64,000 nucleotides of DNA, from positions 372,001-436,000 of the forward strand of contig NZ_JACJFN010000003.1 in the NCBI RefSeq assembly GCF_014164785.1, read 5' to 3'. The notes under the pieces were generated by a model, which made no database searches, was not told the DNA's origin, and was given only the letters and a program-made list of their open reading frames with translations. Below, in pieces: positions 47,159 through 58,930 of this stretch (positions within the stretch are counted from its first letter, which is position 1; every line of letters starts with the position of its first letter). The position numbers and the translations under genes were made by a program. This stretch comes from Aquipseudomonas guryensis (GTDB lineage Bacteria; Pseudomonadota; Gammaproteobacteria; Pseudomonadales; Pseudomonadaceae).

Positions 47159-48214
47159 TCAGAGGATCGTTCCTAAGGCATCCAGCAACGCCTGATTCTG
47201 CTCCGGCGCGCCGATGGTGATGCGCAGAAACTGAGCGATGCGCTGCTGCTTGAAGTGGCGCACGATCACGCCGTGCTCGCGCAGGGCTGCGGCCAGTTCA
47301 GCAGCATCGCGCTGCGGGTGGCGGGCGAAGACGAAGTTGGCGGCCGAGGGCAGCACCTCGAAGCCCAGGCCGCTCATGGCGGCGACCAGCGCCTCGCGGC
47401 TGGCGATCACCGCCTGGCAAGTCTGCTGGAAATACGCCTTGTCCTCGAACGCTACCGCCGCGCCGGCAATCGCCATGCGATCCAGCGGGTAGGAGTTGAA
47501 GCTGTTCTTGATCCGCTCCAGCGCCTCGATCAGGTCCGGGTGGCCGACTGCCAGGCCAACCCGCAGACCGGCCAGGGAACGCGACTTGGACAGGGTCTGG
47601 GTCACCAGCAGGTTCGGGTAGCGGTCGACCAGTTTAATCGCCGTCTCGCCGCCGAAGTCGATATAGGCCTCATCGACCAGCACCACGGTGTCCGGGTTGG
47701 CCTTGAGCAGGCGCTCGATGGCGTCCAGGCCGAGGGCACAACCGGTCGGCGCATTGGGGTTGGGGAAGATGATGCCGCCATTGGGGCGCGCGTAGTCTTC
47801 CACGCGGATCTGGAACTGCTCGTCCAGCGGCAGCGCCTCGTAGGGAATGCCGTACAGGCCGCAGTACACCGGGTAGAAGCTGTAGGTGACATCCGGGAAC
47901 AGCAGCGGCTGGCCATGCTGGAACAGGCCGTGGAAAGCGTGCGCCAGCACCTCGTCGGAGCCGTTGCCGACGAACACCTGGGCAGTGCTCACGCCGTAGT
48001 AGTCAGCCACGGCCTGTTTCAGGCGGTCGCTGTTGGGGTCCGGGTACAGACGCAAGCTGTCGTTCAGCTCGGCCTGCATGGCGGCAATCGCCTTGGGCGA
48101 CGGGCCATAGGGGTTCTCGTTAGTGTTGAGCTTGACCAGCTTGGCCAGTTTCGGCTGCTCACCCGGCACGTAGGGCACCAGGTCTTTGACGAAGGGGCTC
48201 CAGAATTTGCTCAT
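47159..48214 (-). CDS. hisC: Histidinol-phosphate aminotransferase HisC
   Basis: PLP enzyme of histidine synthesis, converting imidazole-acetol phosphate to histidinol phosphate; 351 residues. The N-terminus has [16 protein letters not shown], the substrate/PLP region [15 protein letters not shown], and the Schiff-base lysine lies in [14 protein letters not shown]. The start ATG at 48214 follows GAAGGG. Last gene of a leftward hisG-hisD-hisC series, separated from hisD by a REP element. Confidence 0.96.
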   Translation of the reverse strand: MSKFWSPFVKDLVPYVPGEQPKLAKLVKLNTNENPYGPSPKAIAAMQAELNDSLRLYPDPNSDRLKQAVADYYGVSTAQVFVGNGSDEVLAHAFHGLFQHGQPLLFPDVTYSFYPVYCGLYGIPYEALPLDEQFQIRVEDYARPNGGIIFPNPNAPTGCALGLDAIERLLKANPDTVVLVDEAYIDFGGETAIKLVDRYPNLLVTQTLSKSRSLAGLRVGLAVGHPDLIEALERIKNSFNSYPLDRMAIAGAAVAFEDKAYFQQTCQAVIASREALVAAMSGLGFEVLPSAANFVFARHPQRDAAELAAALREHGVIVRHFKQQRIAQFLRITIGAPEQNQALLDALGTIL

Positions 48215-48288
48215 CTGCCCTTCTCTCCTCGAATTCGTTACGGGGGATGGGTATCGCTTCGCTCAACCCACTCTTACGGAGCCGCTTT

Positions 48289-48345
48289 CTGTAGGAGCGA
48301 GCTTGCTCGCGATGCTCTTGATCGCCAACAAGCTGGCTCCTACAG
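48289..48345. repeat. REP element, CTGTAGGAGCGAGCTTG type
   Basis: Arms CTGTAGGAGCGAGCTTG (48289-48305) and CAAGCTGGCTCCTACAG (48329-48345) are near-perfect inverted repeats with an inner palindrome GCGAGCTTGCTCGC. This is the abundant TAGGAGCGAGC class of Pseudomonas REP. It lies within the hisD-hisC intergenic region. Confidence 0.88.
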
Positions 48346-48358
48346 GGCCCGGGTTGGC

Positions 48359-49669
48359 TTACGGCTTGATGCGGTACTCGGCGCTGCGTGCATGCGCCGT
48401 CAGCGACTCACCGCGGGCCAGCACGCTGGCGACCTTGCCCAGCTCGGACGCACCCTCTGCCGAGCAGTGGATGATCGACGAGCGCTTCTGGAAGTCGTAC
48501 ACCCCCAGCGGCGAGGAGTAGCGCGCGGTGCCGGAGGTCGGCAGCACATGGTTGGGCCCGGCGCAGTAGTCACCCAGGGCTTCCGCGGTATAGCGACCCA
48601 TGAAGATCGCACCAGCATGGCGGATCAGCGGCAGATACTGCTCAGGGTTTTCCACCGACAGCTCCAGGTGCTCGGGCGCGATGCGGTTGGCCACTTCGAT
48701 AGCCTGGGCCATGTCAGCGACCTGGATCAGCGCGCCGCGGCCCTCGAGGGAAGTGCGGGCAATGGTTTCGCGCTCCAGGGTCGGCAGCAGCTTGGCGATA
48801 CTTTCAGCCACGCGATCGAGGAAGGCGGCATCCGGGCTGACCAGGATCGATTGGGCGTCCTCGTCGTGCTCGGCCTGGGAGAATAGGTCCATGGCGATCC
48901 AGTCCGGATCGGTCTGGCCGTCACACACCACCAGGATTTCCGAAGGACCGGCGATCATGTCGATGCCGACCTTGCCGAACACGTGGCGCTTGGCGGTGGC
49001 CACATAGATGTTGCCGGGGCCGACGATCTTGTCCACCGGCGGCACGCTTTCGGTGCCGTAGGCCAGCGCGGCAACGGCCTGGGCGCCGCCGATGGTGAAC
49101 ACGCGGTCGACGCCGGCGATGCAGGCGGCGGCGAGGACGATCTCGTTGATCTCGCCACGCGGGGTCGGCACCACCATCACCACCTCCGGCACGCCGGCGA
49201 CCTTGGCCGGGATGGCGTTCATCAGCACCGACGACGGGTACGAGGCCTTGCCGCCCGGCACATACAGGCCGGCGCGGTCCAGCGGGGTGACTTTTTGCCC
49301 GAGCACCGTGCCGTCGGCTTCGGTGTAGGTCCAGGAGTCCTGTTTCTGCCGCTCGTGGTACAGGCGCACGCGCTCGGCGGCCTTTTCCAGGGCGCTGCGC
49401 TGCTCGGGGGTGATGCGGGTCAGGGCCAGTTCCAGGCGCTCGCGCGGCAGGATCAGGTCGGCCATGGCAGCGACGTCCAGACCGTCGAACTGCTTGGTGA
49501 ACTCGACCAGGGCGGCATCGCCGCGCTCGCGCACGGCTTTGATGATGTCCAGCACGCGCTGGTTGACCGCGTCGTCCGACACGCTTTCCCAGCTCAGCAG
49601 ATGATCCAGATGACGCGCGAAGTCCTGGTCAGCGGCGTTGAGTCGGCGGATAGCGATGGGACTGGTCAT
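48359..49669 (-). CDS. hisD: Histidinol dehydrogenase HisD
   Basis: Zinc enzyme catalysing the last two oxidations to histidine; 436 residues. The start is ATG 49669 ([17 protein letters not shown]). Family signatures: [20 protein letters not shown], the [15 protein letters not shown] segment, [14 protein letters not shown], and the C-terminal [20 protein letters not shown] with metal and catalytic His residues. It lies 123 bases after hisG. Confidence 0.97.
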   Translation of the reverse strand: MTSPIAIRRLNAADQDFARHLDHLLSWESVSDDAVNQRVLDIIKAVRERGDAALVEFTKQFDGLDVAAMADLILPRERLELALTRITPEQRSALEKAAERVRLYHERQKQDSWTYTEADGTVLGQKVTPLDRAGLYVPGGKASYPSSVLMNAIPAKVAGVPEVVMVVPTPRGEINEIVLAAACIAGVDRVFTIGGAQAVAALAYGTESVPPVDKIVGPGNIYVATAKRHVFGKVGIDMIAGPSEILVVCDGQTDPDWIAMDLFSQAEHDEDAQSILVSPDAAFLDRVAESIAKLLPTLERETIARTSLEGRGALIQVADMAQAIEVANRIAPEHLELSVENPEQYLPLIRHAGAIFMGRYTAEALGDYCAGPNHVLPTSGTARYSSPLGVYDFQKRSSIIHCSAEGASELGKVASVLARGESLTAHARSAEYRIKP

Positions 49670-49792
49670 AGCGGGCCTCTTGATTGGCAAATGCTCGGGC
49701 GTCGCTAGGCTACCAAGCCCACCGCATGGACGCCCGAGAAAAATGGCTATGACACGGATAGGCAGACGCGGCGGATTGCCGCGCTGAAGGTA

Positions 49793-50425
49793 TTAGCTGG
49801 GGTGTCGGGACTCGACGGCGCTGCGCAGGGTATCAATCAGCGCCTGGATGCGGCTGTGCTGCATCTTCATCGAGGCCTTGTTGACGATCAGTCGCGAGCT
49901 GATGGTGGCGATCAGTTCCTGGGCTTCCAGGCCGTTGGCGCGAAGGGTGTTGCCAGTGTCGACCACGTCGATGATCTTGTCGGCCAGACCGACCAGTGGC
50001 GCCAGCTCCATGGAGCCGTACAGCTTGATCACTTCGACCTGACGACCCTGTTCGGCGTAGTAACGCTTGGCCACGTTGACGAACTTGGTGGCCACGCGCA
50101 GGCGACCTTTCGGCTCCGGCGCACCGACCTTGCCAGCGGTCATCAGCTTGCACTTGGCAATCTGCAGGTCCAGCGGCTCGTAGAGCTCGCCGCCGTACTC
50201 GAGCAGCACGTCCTTGCCGGCCACGCCGATGTCGGCCGCGCCATGCTCGACATAGGTCGGCACGTCGGTGGCCCGCACGATCAGCAGCTGCACATCATCC
50301 TGGGTAGTCGGAATGATCAGCTTGCGGCTCTTTTCCGGATTCTCGGTGGGCACGATGCCGGCTTCGGCCAGCAACGGCAGGGTGTCATCGAGAATGCGGC
50401 CTTTGGACAGCGCGATGGTGAGCAT
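49793..50425 (-). CDS. hisG: ATP phosphoribosyltransferase catalytic subunit HisG (short form)
   Basis: First enzyme of histidine synthesis; 210 residues, so it is the short HisG(S) form that needs the regulatory partner HisZ, which is not in this window. Conserved: [40 protein letters not shown] and [14 protein letters not shown]. It follows murA in the same direction with an 87-base gap. Confidence 0.97.
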   Translation of the reverse strand: MLTIALSKGRILDDTLPLLAEAGIVPTENPEKSRKLIIPTTQDDVQLLIVRATDVPTYVEHGAADIGVAGKDVLLEYGGELYEPLDLQIAKCKLMTAGKVGAPEPKGRLRVATKFVNVAKRYYAEQGRQVEVIKLYGSMELAPLVGLADKIIDVVDTGNTLRANGLEAQELIATISSRLIVNKASMKMQHSRIQALIDTLRSAVESRHPS

Positions 50426-50512
50426 TGCTAAACCTAATCCTTAGAAGCGCTTTGGAACATCTGGCGCCGACGGGCCTAGAACCCGTCAACGCAGCGGCGA
50501 AGCAACCGGCGA

Positions 50513-52040
<1,528 letters not shown>

Positions 52041-52104
52041 GCTCAACCTCGATCGGCGCATAGAAATCATTGGCGGGCCAAGGCTCGCGGGCCGGCCATG
52101 ATAC

Positions 52105-52157
52105 AAAAAAGCCCCCCGCCTGCGAAGCCCGGATAGCCGGATCGCTGACGGAGGGCC
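52105..52157 (-). terminator. Terminator-like hairpin after mlaB
   Basis: Reading leftward, GGCCCTCCG pairs with CGGGGGGC after a long structured loop (inner CCGG...CCGG), ending in TTTTTT. It lies just beyond the mlaB stop and could partly insulate ibaG-murA from the mla genes. Confidence 0.6.
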
Positions 52158-52167
52158 TTACAGCCGC

Positions 52168-52476
52168 TCAAGCCTGCGGCGCGAGCACTTCGAGCAAGCC
52201 GGAGACCTTGGCGATTTCGCGCATATCGGCGGGCAGCTGGCGAATGCTCAGCGACTTGCCAGCGGCCTTGGCATCACGCAGAAAAGCCAGCAGCAGGGAC
52301 AGACCAACGCTGCTGGACTTCTCCACCAGCGCACAGTCCAGCACCAGACTCGCCTGCGTACTGGCCTGGATCAACTGGCGGCCAGCCTCGCGCAGGGCTG
52401 GGCCGGTGCGATAGTCGAGCACGCCGACGAGCTGCAGCTCGCCATTGGTAGCCTGGCGAATGGTGCCGTCGCTCAT
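52168..52476 (-). CDS. mlaB: STAS-domain protein MlaB
   Basis: 102 residues. Cytoplasmic STAS subunit that stabilises the MlaFEDB phospholipid transporter. The STAS core LVLDCALVEKSSSVGLSLLL contains the conserved Ser/Gly loop. It overlaps mlaC by four bases. Last of the mlaFEDCB series. Confidence 0.93.
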   Translation of the reverse strand: MSDGTIRQATNGELQLVGVLDYRTGPALREAGRQLIQASTQASLVLDCALVEKSSSVGLSLLLAFLRDAKAAGKSLSIRQLPADMREIAKVSGLLEVLAPQA

Positions 52477-53132
52477 TGCGCGTCGGCCTGCTGGCCGGTG
52501 GCGCTGTCCTTGGCCTTGGCCACTACGTCGGCCCAGCCGTCGATGGTCTTGTCCAGGTCGTTGCCATTGCGCTGCATGCTGTCGGCGAACTGGTCACGGA
52601 ACAGCTTGCCGATGTTGATGCCGTTGATAATCACATTGCGCAGCATCCACTGGCCGTCGATCTGCACCATGGTGTAGGACACCGGGTAGACAGTGCCCTT
52701 GCTGTCGCTGACTTCCATGCCCACGCTGGCACGATCGGCGCCCTCGGCCTTGGCCGGCAGCACACGAATGTCCTGGTTGTCGTACTCGAGCAGGGCATTG
52801 CCATAGAACTGCATCAGGCTGCGCTTGAAGTTGTCTTCGAAGCGCTGCAACTGCTCGGGGCTGGCCTTGCGCGAATACTTGACGGTCATGATGCTGCGCG
52901 AAATACCTTCGCTATCCACCACCGGACCGAGGATGCGATTAAGCGCATCATAGAAATCCTGGGGGGTCTGCTTGTAGGCCGCCTTGTTGGCTTTCAGGTC
53001 GCCGATCAGTTGATCCGTGGTCTGCTGCACCACTTCATGGGCGCTGGGCGCCGCCTGGGCCAGCAACGGTAGGGCGGCCAGGGCCACCAGCAGAGCGTTT
53101 CGCAGAGTCTTCAGCATGGTGAACATCCTCAT
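52473..53132 (-). CDS. mlaC: Periplasmic phospholipid-binding protein MlaC
   Basis: 219 residues. Shuttles phospholipids between the outer-membrane MlaA complex and the inner-membrane MlaFEDB complex. Signal peptide MRMFTMLKTLRNALLVALAA..., cleaved after AQA; the mature part has QDFYDALNRILGPVVD, MTVKYSRKASPEQLQRFED and WMLRNVIINGINIGKLFRDQ. The first ATG (53132) overlaps the mlaD stop and is chosen for that reason; MFT and MLKT starts are alternatives. Confidence 0.94.
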   Translation of the reverse strand: MRMFTMLKTLRNALLVALAALPLLAQAAPSAHEVVQQTTDQLIGDLKANKAAYKQTPQDFYDALNRILGPVVDSEGISRSIMTVKYSRKASPEQLQRFEDNFKRSLMQFYGNALLEYDNQDIRVLPAKAEGADRASVGMEVSDSKGTVYPVSYTMVQIDGQWMLRNVIINGINIGKLFRDQFADSMQRNGNDLDKTIDGWADVVAKAKDSATGQQADAQ

Positions 53133-53596
53133 TTGCTCTCTTTATTCACCGAATTGATCAGGAACTTGCCGATCAGGTCTTCCAGCACCAGCGCTGACTG
53201 GGTGTCGTGGATAACACTATCGGCCTTCAGCACATCTTCCTCACCACCGACGCTGATGCCGATGTACTTCTCGCCGAGCAGGCCGGCCGTGAGAATCGAG
53301 GCCGTGGAATCAACCGGCAGGTTATCTACGCGCTTCTCCACTTCCATGGTCACCCGACCGGTGTAGCTGTCGTGATCCAGGTCGATGGCGGTGACCTTGC
53401 CGATGGTCACGCCAGCCATGGTGACCTTGGCCCGCACCGTCAGGCCGGCAATATTGTCGAAGTGCGCATACAGCTTGTAGGTATCGCCCGAACTGACTGC
53501 CGACAGCCCGCTGACACGCAGGGCCAAGAGCAGCAGGGCCAGCAATCCAGCCAGCAGGAACAGGCCGACGCCGATTTCCAGGGAGCGGCTTTGCAT
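53129..53596 (-). CDS. mlaD: MCE-domain phospholipid transport protein MlaD
   Basis: 155 residues. One N-terminal span (IGVGLFLLAGLLALLLLALR) anchors a periplasmic MCE domain, which forms a hexameric ring on MlaE; the domain is seen in YKLYAHFDNIAGLTVRAKVT and GVTIGKVTAIDLD, with LTAGLLGEKYIGISVGGEED near the pore loop. The ends overlap mlaE and mlaC by three to four bases. Confidence 0.95.
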   Translation of the reverse strand: MQSRSLEIGVGLFLLAGLLALLLLALRVSGLSAVSSGDTYKLYAHFDNIAGLTVRAKVTMAGVTIGKVTAIDLDHDSYTGRVTMEVEKRVDNLPVDSTASILTAGLLGEKYIGISVGGEEDVLKADSVIHDTQSALVLEDLIGKFLINSVNKESK

Positions 53597-54393
53597 CAGA
53601 GATCTCCAAACATCAGGGCGGTCAGAATAAAGTCGAGGCCGAGCACGGCCAGGGAGGCATACACCACGGTTTTGGTGGTGGCACTGCTGATGCCTTCCGA
53701 AGTGGGTTCGCAGTCATAGCCCTGGAACACGGCGATCCAGGTCACCACGAACGCAAATACGATGCTCTTGATCACACCATTGAGCACATCTTCGGTGAAC
53801 TGCACGCTGTTCTGCATGTTCGACCAGAATGAGCCTTCGTAGACGCCCAGCCAGTCGACCGCAACCATCGCTCCACCCCAGATGCCCACCACGCTGAAGA
53901 TGGTGGCCAGCAGCGGCATGGAGATGAAGCCGGCCCACAGGCGCGGGGCAATAATGTACTTGAGCGGGTCGACACCGATCATTTCCAGACTGGACAGCTG
54001 CTCGGTGGATTTCATGTTGCCGATTTCGGCGGTCAGCGCCGAACCGGCACGCCCGGCAAACAGCAAACCGGTTACCACCGGGCCCAGCTCACGTAGCAGG
54101 GTCAGGGCGACCATCTGCCCGACCGCCTGCTCGGAGCCATAGCTGCTGAGGATATTGAAGCCTTGCAGCGCCAGCACCATGCCGATGAACAGGCCGGCAA
54201 CCACGATGATCGGCAACGACAGCACGCCGACAAAATAAAGCTGGCGGATCAGCAGCTGGCCGCCATTACTCAAGCCACTGCGGCCGAACAACGAGCTAAG
54301 CAAAAACAGTGACGAGCGCCCCAGCGCCTGGACCACATCGATCCCGGAACGGCCCAGCAGACGGATGCGCTCGAGTGGCGAAGACTTACGCAT
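53596..54393 (-). CDS. mlaE: Phospholipid ABC transporter permease MlaE
   Basis: 265 residues, ATG at 54393 ([17 protein letters not shown]); a TTG one codon earlier is possible. Membrane permease of the Mla system with about five hydrophobic segments; conserved [20 protein letters not shown] and [20 protein letters not shown]. It overlaps the mlaF stop by one base and mlaD by one base. Confidence 0.96.
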   Translation of the reverse strand: MRKSSPLERIRLLGRSGIDVVQALGRSSLFLLSSLFGRSGLSNGGQLLIRQLYFVGVLSLPIIVVAGLFIGMVLALQGFNILSSYGSEQAVGQMVALTLLRELGPVVTGLLFAGRAGSALTAEIGNMKSTEQLSSLEMIGVDPLKYIIAPRLWAGFISMPLLATIFSVVGIWGGAMVAVDWLGVYEGSFWSNMQNSVQFTEDVLNGVIKSIVFAFVVTWIAVFQGYDCEPTSEGISSATTKTVVYASLAVLGLDFILTALMFGDL

Positions 54394-55202
54394 CAACGCG
54401 CCCCCAATAAATCGTCAAGATAGTCTGGCGCCGGATAATGGAACGGCACCGGGCCATCCGGAATCCCTTTCATGAACTGCTGGATACGCGGGTTATCCGA
54501 GTTCATCAGCTCATCCGGAGTGCCCTGCCCCAAGACCTGGCCATCGCCGACCACATAGAGATAGTCGGCAATGCTGGCGGTTTCGGCCAGGTCATGGGAA
54601 ACCACGATACTGGTGATACCCAAGGCGTCGTTGAGCAGGCGAATCAGGCGCACCAACACGCCCATGGCGATCGGATCCTGACCGACGAACGGTTCGTCGT
54701 ACATCAGAATCTGCGGGTCCAGGGCAATCGCCCGGGCCAGCGCCACGCGCCGTTTCATGCCGCCAGACAACTCATCCGGCATCAGCTCGATGGCGCCGCG
54801 CAGCCCCACGGCCTGCAGCTTCATCAGCACGATGTCGCGAATCATTTCGTCGGAAAGCTGGGTATGCACCCGCAACGGAAAGGCGACGTTCTCGAACACA
54901 TCGAGATCGGTGAACAAGGCACCGCTCTGGAACAGCACGCCGAACTGCTTGCGCATGTCGAACAGATCGCTGCGCGACAGGGTCGGCAGGTTCTGCCCGT
55001 TGACCCACACTTCGCCGCTGGACGGCTTGAGCTGGGCAGCAATCAGGCGCAGCAAGGTCGTCTTGCCGCAGCCGGAAGGCCCCATGATGCCGGTGACCTT
55101 GCCGCGCGGAATGCAGATATCGACATTGTCAAAGATGGTGCGTGCGCCACGTTTGAAGGTCAGACCCTTCAACTCGACAGCGTAGGCATTATCGGCGCTC
55201 AT
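54393..55202 (-). CDS. mlaF: Phospholipid ABC transporter ATPase MlaF
   Basis: 269 residues, ATG at 55202 ([20 protein letters not shown]) with AAGGAG upstream; a long open frame before it is unrelated. Walker [14 protein letters not shown], signature [19 protein letters not shown], Walker [13 protein letters not shown], and [13 protein letters not shown]. First gene of the leftward mlaFEDCB operon, divergent from kdsD. Homologous to the toluene-tolerance Ttg2A protein. Confidence 0.96.
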   Translation of the reverse strand: MSADNAYAVELKGLTFKRGARTIFDNVDICIPRGKVTGIMGPSGCGKTTLLRLIAAQLKPSSGEVWVNGQNLPTLSRSDLFDMRKQFGVLFQSGALFTDLDVFENVAFPLRVHTQLSDEMIRDIVLMKLQAVGLRGAIELMPDELSGGMKRRVALARAIALDPQILMYDEPFVGQDPIAMGVLVRLIRLLNDALGITSIVVSHDLAETASIADYLYVVGDGQVLGQGTPDELMNSDNPRIQQFMKGIPDGPVPFHYPAPDYLDDLLGAR

Positions 55203-55446
55203 CCAAACTCCTTGTGACGCGACCTTCCATGGCATAGACGCAGCATTCCCCGACGGGGATACCACACAGCATGGGCAGGCCGAACAGGGCGCGCAATATA
55301 TCACCCAAGCCTTACGCGCCCAAGGCTGTGCAATGTTTTCAAGCAATTTAAGCGCTGTATCACCCGACCACTATCCGCCAGAGGTGAGGCGAAGCGGCTT
55401 TCCCGCTATAATCGCCGACTTTTCTGCCGACCGTCGTGAAACCGTC

Positions 55447-56421
55447 ATGAGCCAGTCCAGCGATCTGATCCAATCCGCACAACGCACCATGCGCCTCGAG
55501 CTCGAAGCCATCGAGGCCTTGCTGAACCGCGTCAACGGCGATTTCGTGCACGCTTGCGAGCTGATGCTGGCCTGCAAGGGCCGCATCGTCGTGGTCGGCA
55601 TGGGTAAGTCCGGGCATGTCGGCAACAAGATCGCCGCCACCCTGGCCAGCACCGGTACACCGGCCTTCTTCGTCCACCCGGCCGAAGCCAGCCATGGCGA
55701 CATGGGCATGATCACCCGTGACGACGTGGTGCTGGCCCTGTCCAACTCCGGCTCCACCGCTGAAATCGTTACCCTTCTGCCGCTGATCAAGCGCCTCGGC
55801 ATAACCCTGATCAGCATGACCGGCAACCCGGAATCGCCGCTGGCCAAGGCTGCCGAAGTCAACCTGGATGCCCAGGTGGCCCAGGAAGCCTGCCCACTGA
55901 ACCTGGCGCCGACCTCCTCCACCACCGTGTCCCTGGTGCTCGGCGACGCCCTGGCCATCGCCCTGCTGGAAGCCCGCGGCTTTACCGCCGAAGACTTCGC
56001 CTTCTCCCACCCGGGCGGCGCATTGGGCCGACGCCTGCTGCTCAAGGTGGAGAACGTCATGCACAGTGGCGCCCGCCTGCCCCTGGTACAGCGCGGCACC
56101 AGCCTGCGTGATGCCCTGCTGGAAATGACCCGCAAGGGCCTGGGCATGACCGTGGTGGTCGAAGCCGACGGCAAGCTGGCTGGAATCTTCACCGACGGCG
56201 ACTTGCGCCGCACCCTGGACAAGGGCATCGACGTGCGCGATGCCAGTATCGACGCTGTGATGACCGTGCATGGCAAGACTGCCCGCGCCGACATGCTCGC
56301 CGCCGAAGCCCTGAAAATCATGGAAGACCATAAGATCAACGCGCTGGTGGTAGTGGATGACGAGGATCAGCCGGTCGGCGCCCTCAACATGCATGACCTG
56401 CTGCGCGCCGGAGTGATGTAA
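55447..56421 (+). CDS. kdsD: Arabinose-5-phosphate isomerase KdsD
   Basis: 324 residues. Converts ribulose 5-phosphate to arabinose 5-phosphate for Kdo/LPS synthesis. An N-terminal SIS domain (GRIVVVGMGKSGHVGNKIAA, ALSNSGSTAEIVTLLPLIKR) is followed by two CBS domains (MHSGARLPLVQRGTSLRDAL and the C-terminal repeat). The ATG at 55447 is chosen by homology; a TATAAT at 55407-55412 upstream is a candidate -10. Confidence 0.95.
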   Translation: MSQSSDLIQSAQRTMRLELEAIEALLNRVNGDFVHACELMLACKGRIVVVGMGKSGHVGNKIAATLASTGTPAFFVHPAEASHGDMGMITRDDVVLALSNSGSTAEIVTLLPLIKRLGITLISMTGNPESPLAKAAEVNLDAQVAQEACPLNLAPTSSTTVSLVLGDALAIALLEARGFTAEDFAFSHPGGALGRRLLLKVENVMHSGARLPLVQRGTSLRDALLEMTRKGLGMTVVVEADGKLAGIFTDGDLRRTLDKGIDVRDASIDAVMTVHGKTARADMLAAEALKIMEDHKINALVVVDDEDQPVGALNMHDLLRAGVM

Positions 56422-56946
56422 ATGAACAGTGAACTGCTGCAACGCGCCAAGGCGATCAAGCTGGCCATCTTCGATGTCGACGGCGTGCTGACCGACGGCA
56501 AGCTGTACTTTCTCGTCGACGGCAGCGAATTCAAGTCCTTCAACACCCTCGACGGCCACGGCATCAAGATGCTGATCAACTCCGGGGTACGCACCGCCAT
56601 CATCAGCGGACGCAAGACCCCGGTAGTCGAGCGCCGCGCGCAGAATTTGGGTATCCAGCATCTGTACCAGGGCCGCGAGGACAAGCTGGTCGTGCTGGAC
56701 GAGCTACTCGGCGAGCTCGGTCTAAGCTACGAGCAAGTCGCCTACCTGGGCGACGACCTGCCGGACCTGCCGGTGATCCGCCGCGTCGGCCTGGGCATGG
56801 CCGTGGCCAGTGCCGATGGCTTTGTCCGCCAGCACGCCCACGGCGTTACTGCCGCCCGCGGTGGCGAAGGTGCCGCCCGCGAATTCTGTGAATTGATCAT
56901 GCGCGCCCAGGGCAGCCTCGACGCTGCTCAAGCCGCCTACCTCTAG
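56422..56946 (+). CDS. kdsC: 3-deoxy-D-manno-octulosonate-8-phosphate phosphatase KdsC
   Basis: 174 residues, a HAD-family phosphatase that releases Kdo. Catalytic aspartates in AIFDVDGVLTDGKLYFL, then HGIKMLINSGVRTAIISGRK and YLGDDLPDLPVI. The ATG directly follows the kdsD stop. The next gene, lptC, starts 8 bases on. Confidence 0.96.
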   Translation: MNSELLQRAKAIKLAIFDVDGVLTDGKLYFLVDGSEFKSFNTLDGHGIKMLINSGVRTAIISGRKTPVVERRAQNLGIQHLYQGREDKLVVLDELLGELGLSYEQVAYLGDDLPDLPVIRRVGLGMAVASADGFVRQHAHGVTAARGGEGAAREFCELIMRAQGSLDAAQAAYL

Positions 56947-56954
56947 GATCAAGC

Positions 56955-57524
56955 ATGCTCGGCAAACTGCGACAACCTCTGATCTACGGCCTGATTGCTG
57001 CCCTGCTGGGCGCAGTCGGCTATTGGAACATCCGTCCGGAAAGCTTTCTGGACAAGCCTCAGGCAGCCGCAACCGACAACTCCATCGACTTCTACGTGGT
57101 CAACGCCCGCACCCTGCAGTACCAGGAAGATGGCCAACTGCACTACGAGATGACCGCCGACAAGCTGGAGCACCTCAAGGTCAGCGACATCACCCTGCTG
57201 AGCAAGCCTGATCTGCAGCTGTATCGGGGTAGCGCCTATCCCTGGCATGTGCAGAGTGAACGTGGCGAAGTCGCGCCAGAGGGCAAGGAAGTCGAACTGA
57301 TCGATGCCGTGCGCGTCGCGCGCACTGACGCCAAGGGCCGTCCAACCGTGATCACCAGCAGCCGGATGACCGTATTTCCTGACAAGGAATATGCGCAAAC
57401 CCAGCAAGCCGTTAGAATCGAGGCCGCCAATGGGGTGACCACGGCGCAAGGAATGAAAGCGTACATGAATGACGGCCGGATCCTCCTGCTGTCCAACGTA
57501 AGAGGCCAGCATGAGGCTCGTTAA
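56955..57524 (+). CDS. lptC: LPS export protein LptC
   Basis: 189 residues with one N-terminal span (LIYGLIAALLGAVGYWNI) and a periplasmic OstA-like beta-jellyroll domain (YQEDGQLHYEMTADKLEHLK). It bridges the LptBFG inner-membrane transporter to LptA. Its 3' end overlaps lptA by 14 bases. Confidence 0.95.
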   Translation: MLGKLRQPLIYGLIAALLGAVGYWNIRPESFLDKPQAAATDNSIDFYVVNARTLQYQEDGQLHYEMTADKLEHLKVSDITLLSKPDLQLYRGSAYPWHVQSERGEVAPEGKEVELIDAVRVARTDAKGRPTVITSSRMTVFPDKEYAQTQQAVRIEAANGVTTAQGMKAYMNDGRILLLSNVRGQHEAR

Positions 57525-58059
57525 AACACTTCCCCTATTGTTCATCAGCCTCGGTGCCGCGCTCGGAAGCGCCAGCGCCTGGGCTCTGCCGAGCGACCGC
57601 GAGCAACCGATCCGGGTGCAAGCCGACAGCGCCGAGCTGGACGACAAACAAGGCGTAGCCGTCTACCGCGGCGGCGTAGTGATCACCCAGGGCACCCTGA
57701 AGATCACCGGCGATACCGTGACTATCACCCAGGATGCCAATGGCGAAGTCGAAGTCTTCACCTCGGTGGGCAAGCCGGCCTATTACGAGCAGAAGCCTTC
57801 GGCAGACAAGGAAATCGTCAAGGCCTACGGCCTGACCATCCAGTACTTCGCCAGCAACGAGCGCATCGTGCTGATCGATCAGGCCAAGGTGATTCAGGAA
57901 GGTAATACCTTCGAAGGCGAGAAAATCGTCTATGACACTCAGCGCCAGATCGTCAACGCCGGTCGCGCCAATGGCACCGCGCTGAGCACGCCGCGCCCAC
58001 GCATCGACATGGTCATCCAGCCGCGCAAGAAAACCGGCCAGCCGGAGCAAGGGCAGTAA
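57511..58059 (+). CDS. lptA: LPS transport periplasmic protein LptA
   Basis: 182 residues with signal peptide ([20 protein letters not shown], cut before LPSDRE). The periplasmic OstA domain ([24 protein letters not shown]-type strands) forms the LPS bridge across the periplasm. The C-terminus is basic ([11 protein letters not shown]). Its stop overlaps the lptB start by one base. Confidence 0.95.
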   Translation: MRLVKTLPLLFISLGAALGSASAWALPSDREQPIRVQADSAELDDKQGVAVYRGGVVITQGTLKITGDTVTITQDANGEVEVFTSVGKPAYYEQKPSADKEIVKAYGLTIQYFASNERIVLIDQAKVIQEGNTFEGEKIVYDTQRQIVNAGRANGTALSTPRPRIDMVIQPRKKTGQPEQGQ

Positions 58060-58784
58060 TGGCAACTCTCAAAGCCCAGCATCTGGCCAAGAGTTACAAG
58101 GGCCGCCAGGTCGTCCGTGACGTCAGCCTGTCCATCGACAGCGGCCAGATCGTTGGCCTACTCGGCCCCAACGGCGCCGGCAAGACCACCTGTTTCTACA
58201 TGATCGTCGGCTTGGTACAGGCCGACCAGGGCCGCGTGCTGATCGACAACCTCGACGTCAGCCACCAACCCATGCACGGTCGCGCCCGTGTCGGTATCGG
58301 CTATCTGCCGCAGGAAGCCTCGATCTTCCGCAAGCTGTCGGTGGCCGACAACATCATGGCCATCCTGGAAACCCGCAAAGATCTCGACCGCGCCGGCCGC
58401 CACGCCGCGCTGGAGACCCTGCTGCAGGAGTTCCACATCAGCCACATCCGCGACAACCTCGGCATGAGCCTGTCTGGTGGCGAACGTCGCCGCGTGGAAA
58501 TCGCCCGCGCCCTGGCCACCGAGCCGAAGTTCATCCTGCTCGACGAACCCTTCGCCGGTGTCGACCCTATCTCGGTCGGCGATATCAAGCAGATCATTCA
58601 CCACCTCAAGGCCAAGGGCATTGGTGTGCTGATCACCGACCACAACGTCCGCGAGACCCTCGACATTTGCGAGACCGCCTACATTGTCAATGACGGCCAG
58701 CTGATCGCCGAAGGCGATGCCGAGAGCATCCTGGCCAACCAATTGGTGAAAGAAGTCTACCTCGGGCACGAGTTCCGCCTCTGA
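58059..58784 (+). CDS. lptB: LPS export ABC transporter ATPase LptB
   Basis: 241 residues. Walker [16 protein letters not shown]-loop [12 protein letters not shown], signature [16 protein letters not shown], Walker [14 protein letters not shown], switch His in [13 protein letters not shown]. It powers LptFG, which are encoded elsewhere. The last gene of the kdsDC-lptCAB run before rpoN. Confidence 0.97.
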   Translation: MATLKAQHLAKSYKGRQVVRDVSLSIDSGQIVGLLGPNGAGKTTCFYMIVGLVQADQGRVLIDNLDVSHQPMHGRARVGIGYLPQEASIFRKLSVADNIMAILETRKDLDRAGRHAALETLLQEFHISHIRDNLGMSLSGGERRRVEIARALATEPKFILLDEPFAGVDPISVGDIKQIIHHLKAKGIGVLITDHNVRETLDICETAYIVNDGQLIAEGDAESILANQLVKEVYLGHEFRL

Positions 58785-58930
58785 CGCAGGTGCCGTTTCA
58801 CTACATGGATGTTGTCAAGCCTAGGCAAAGGCCCAAGTTTCGGGCATATAATTTGCTTATTGGCGGCGCCCCGGCGTCCTGTAGTGAATGGCGCACCCGC
58901 GCCGGCAAATAAGGTGCAAAGCTTCCTGCC

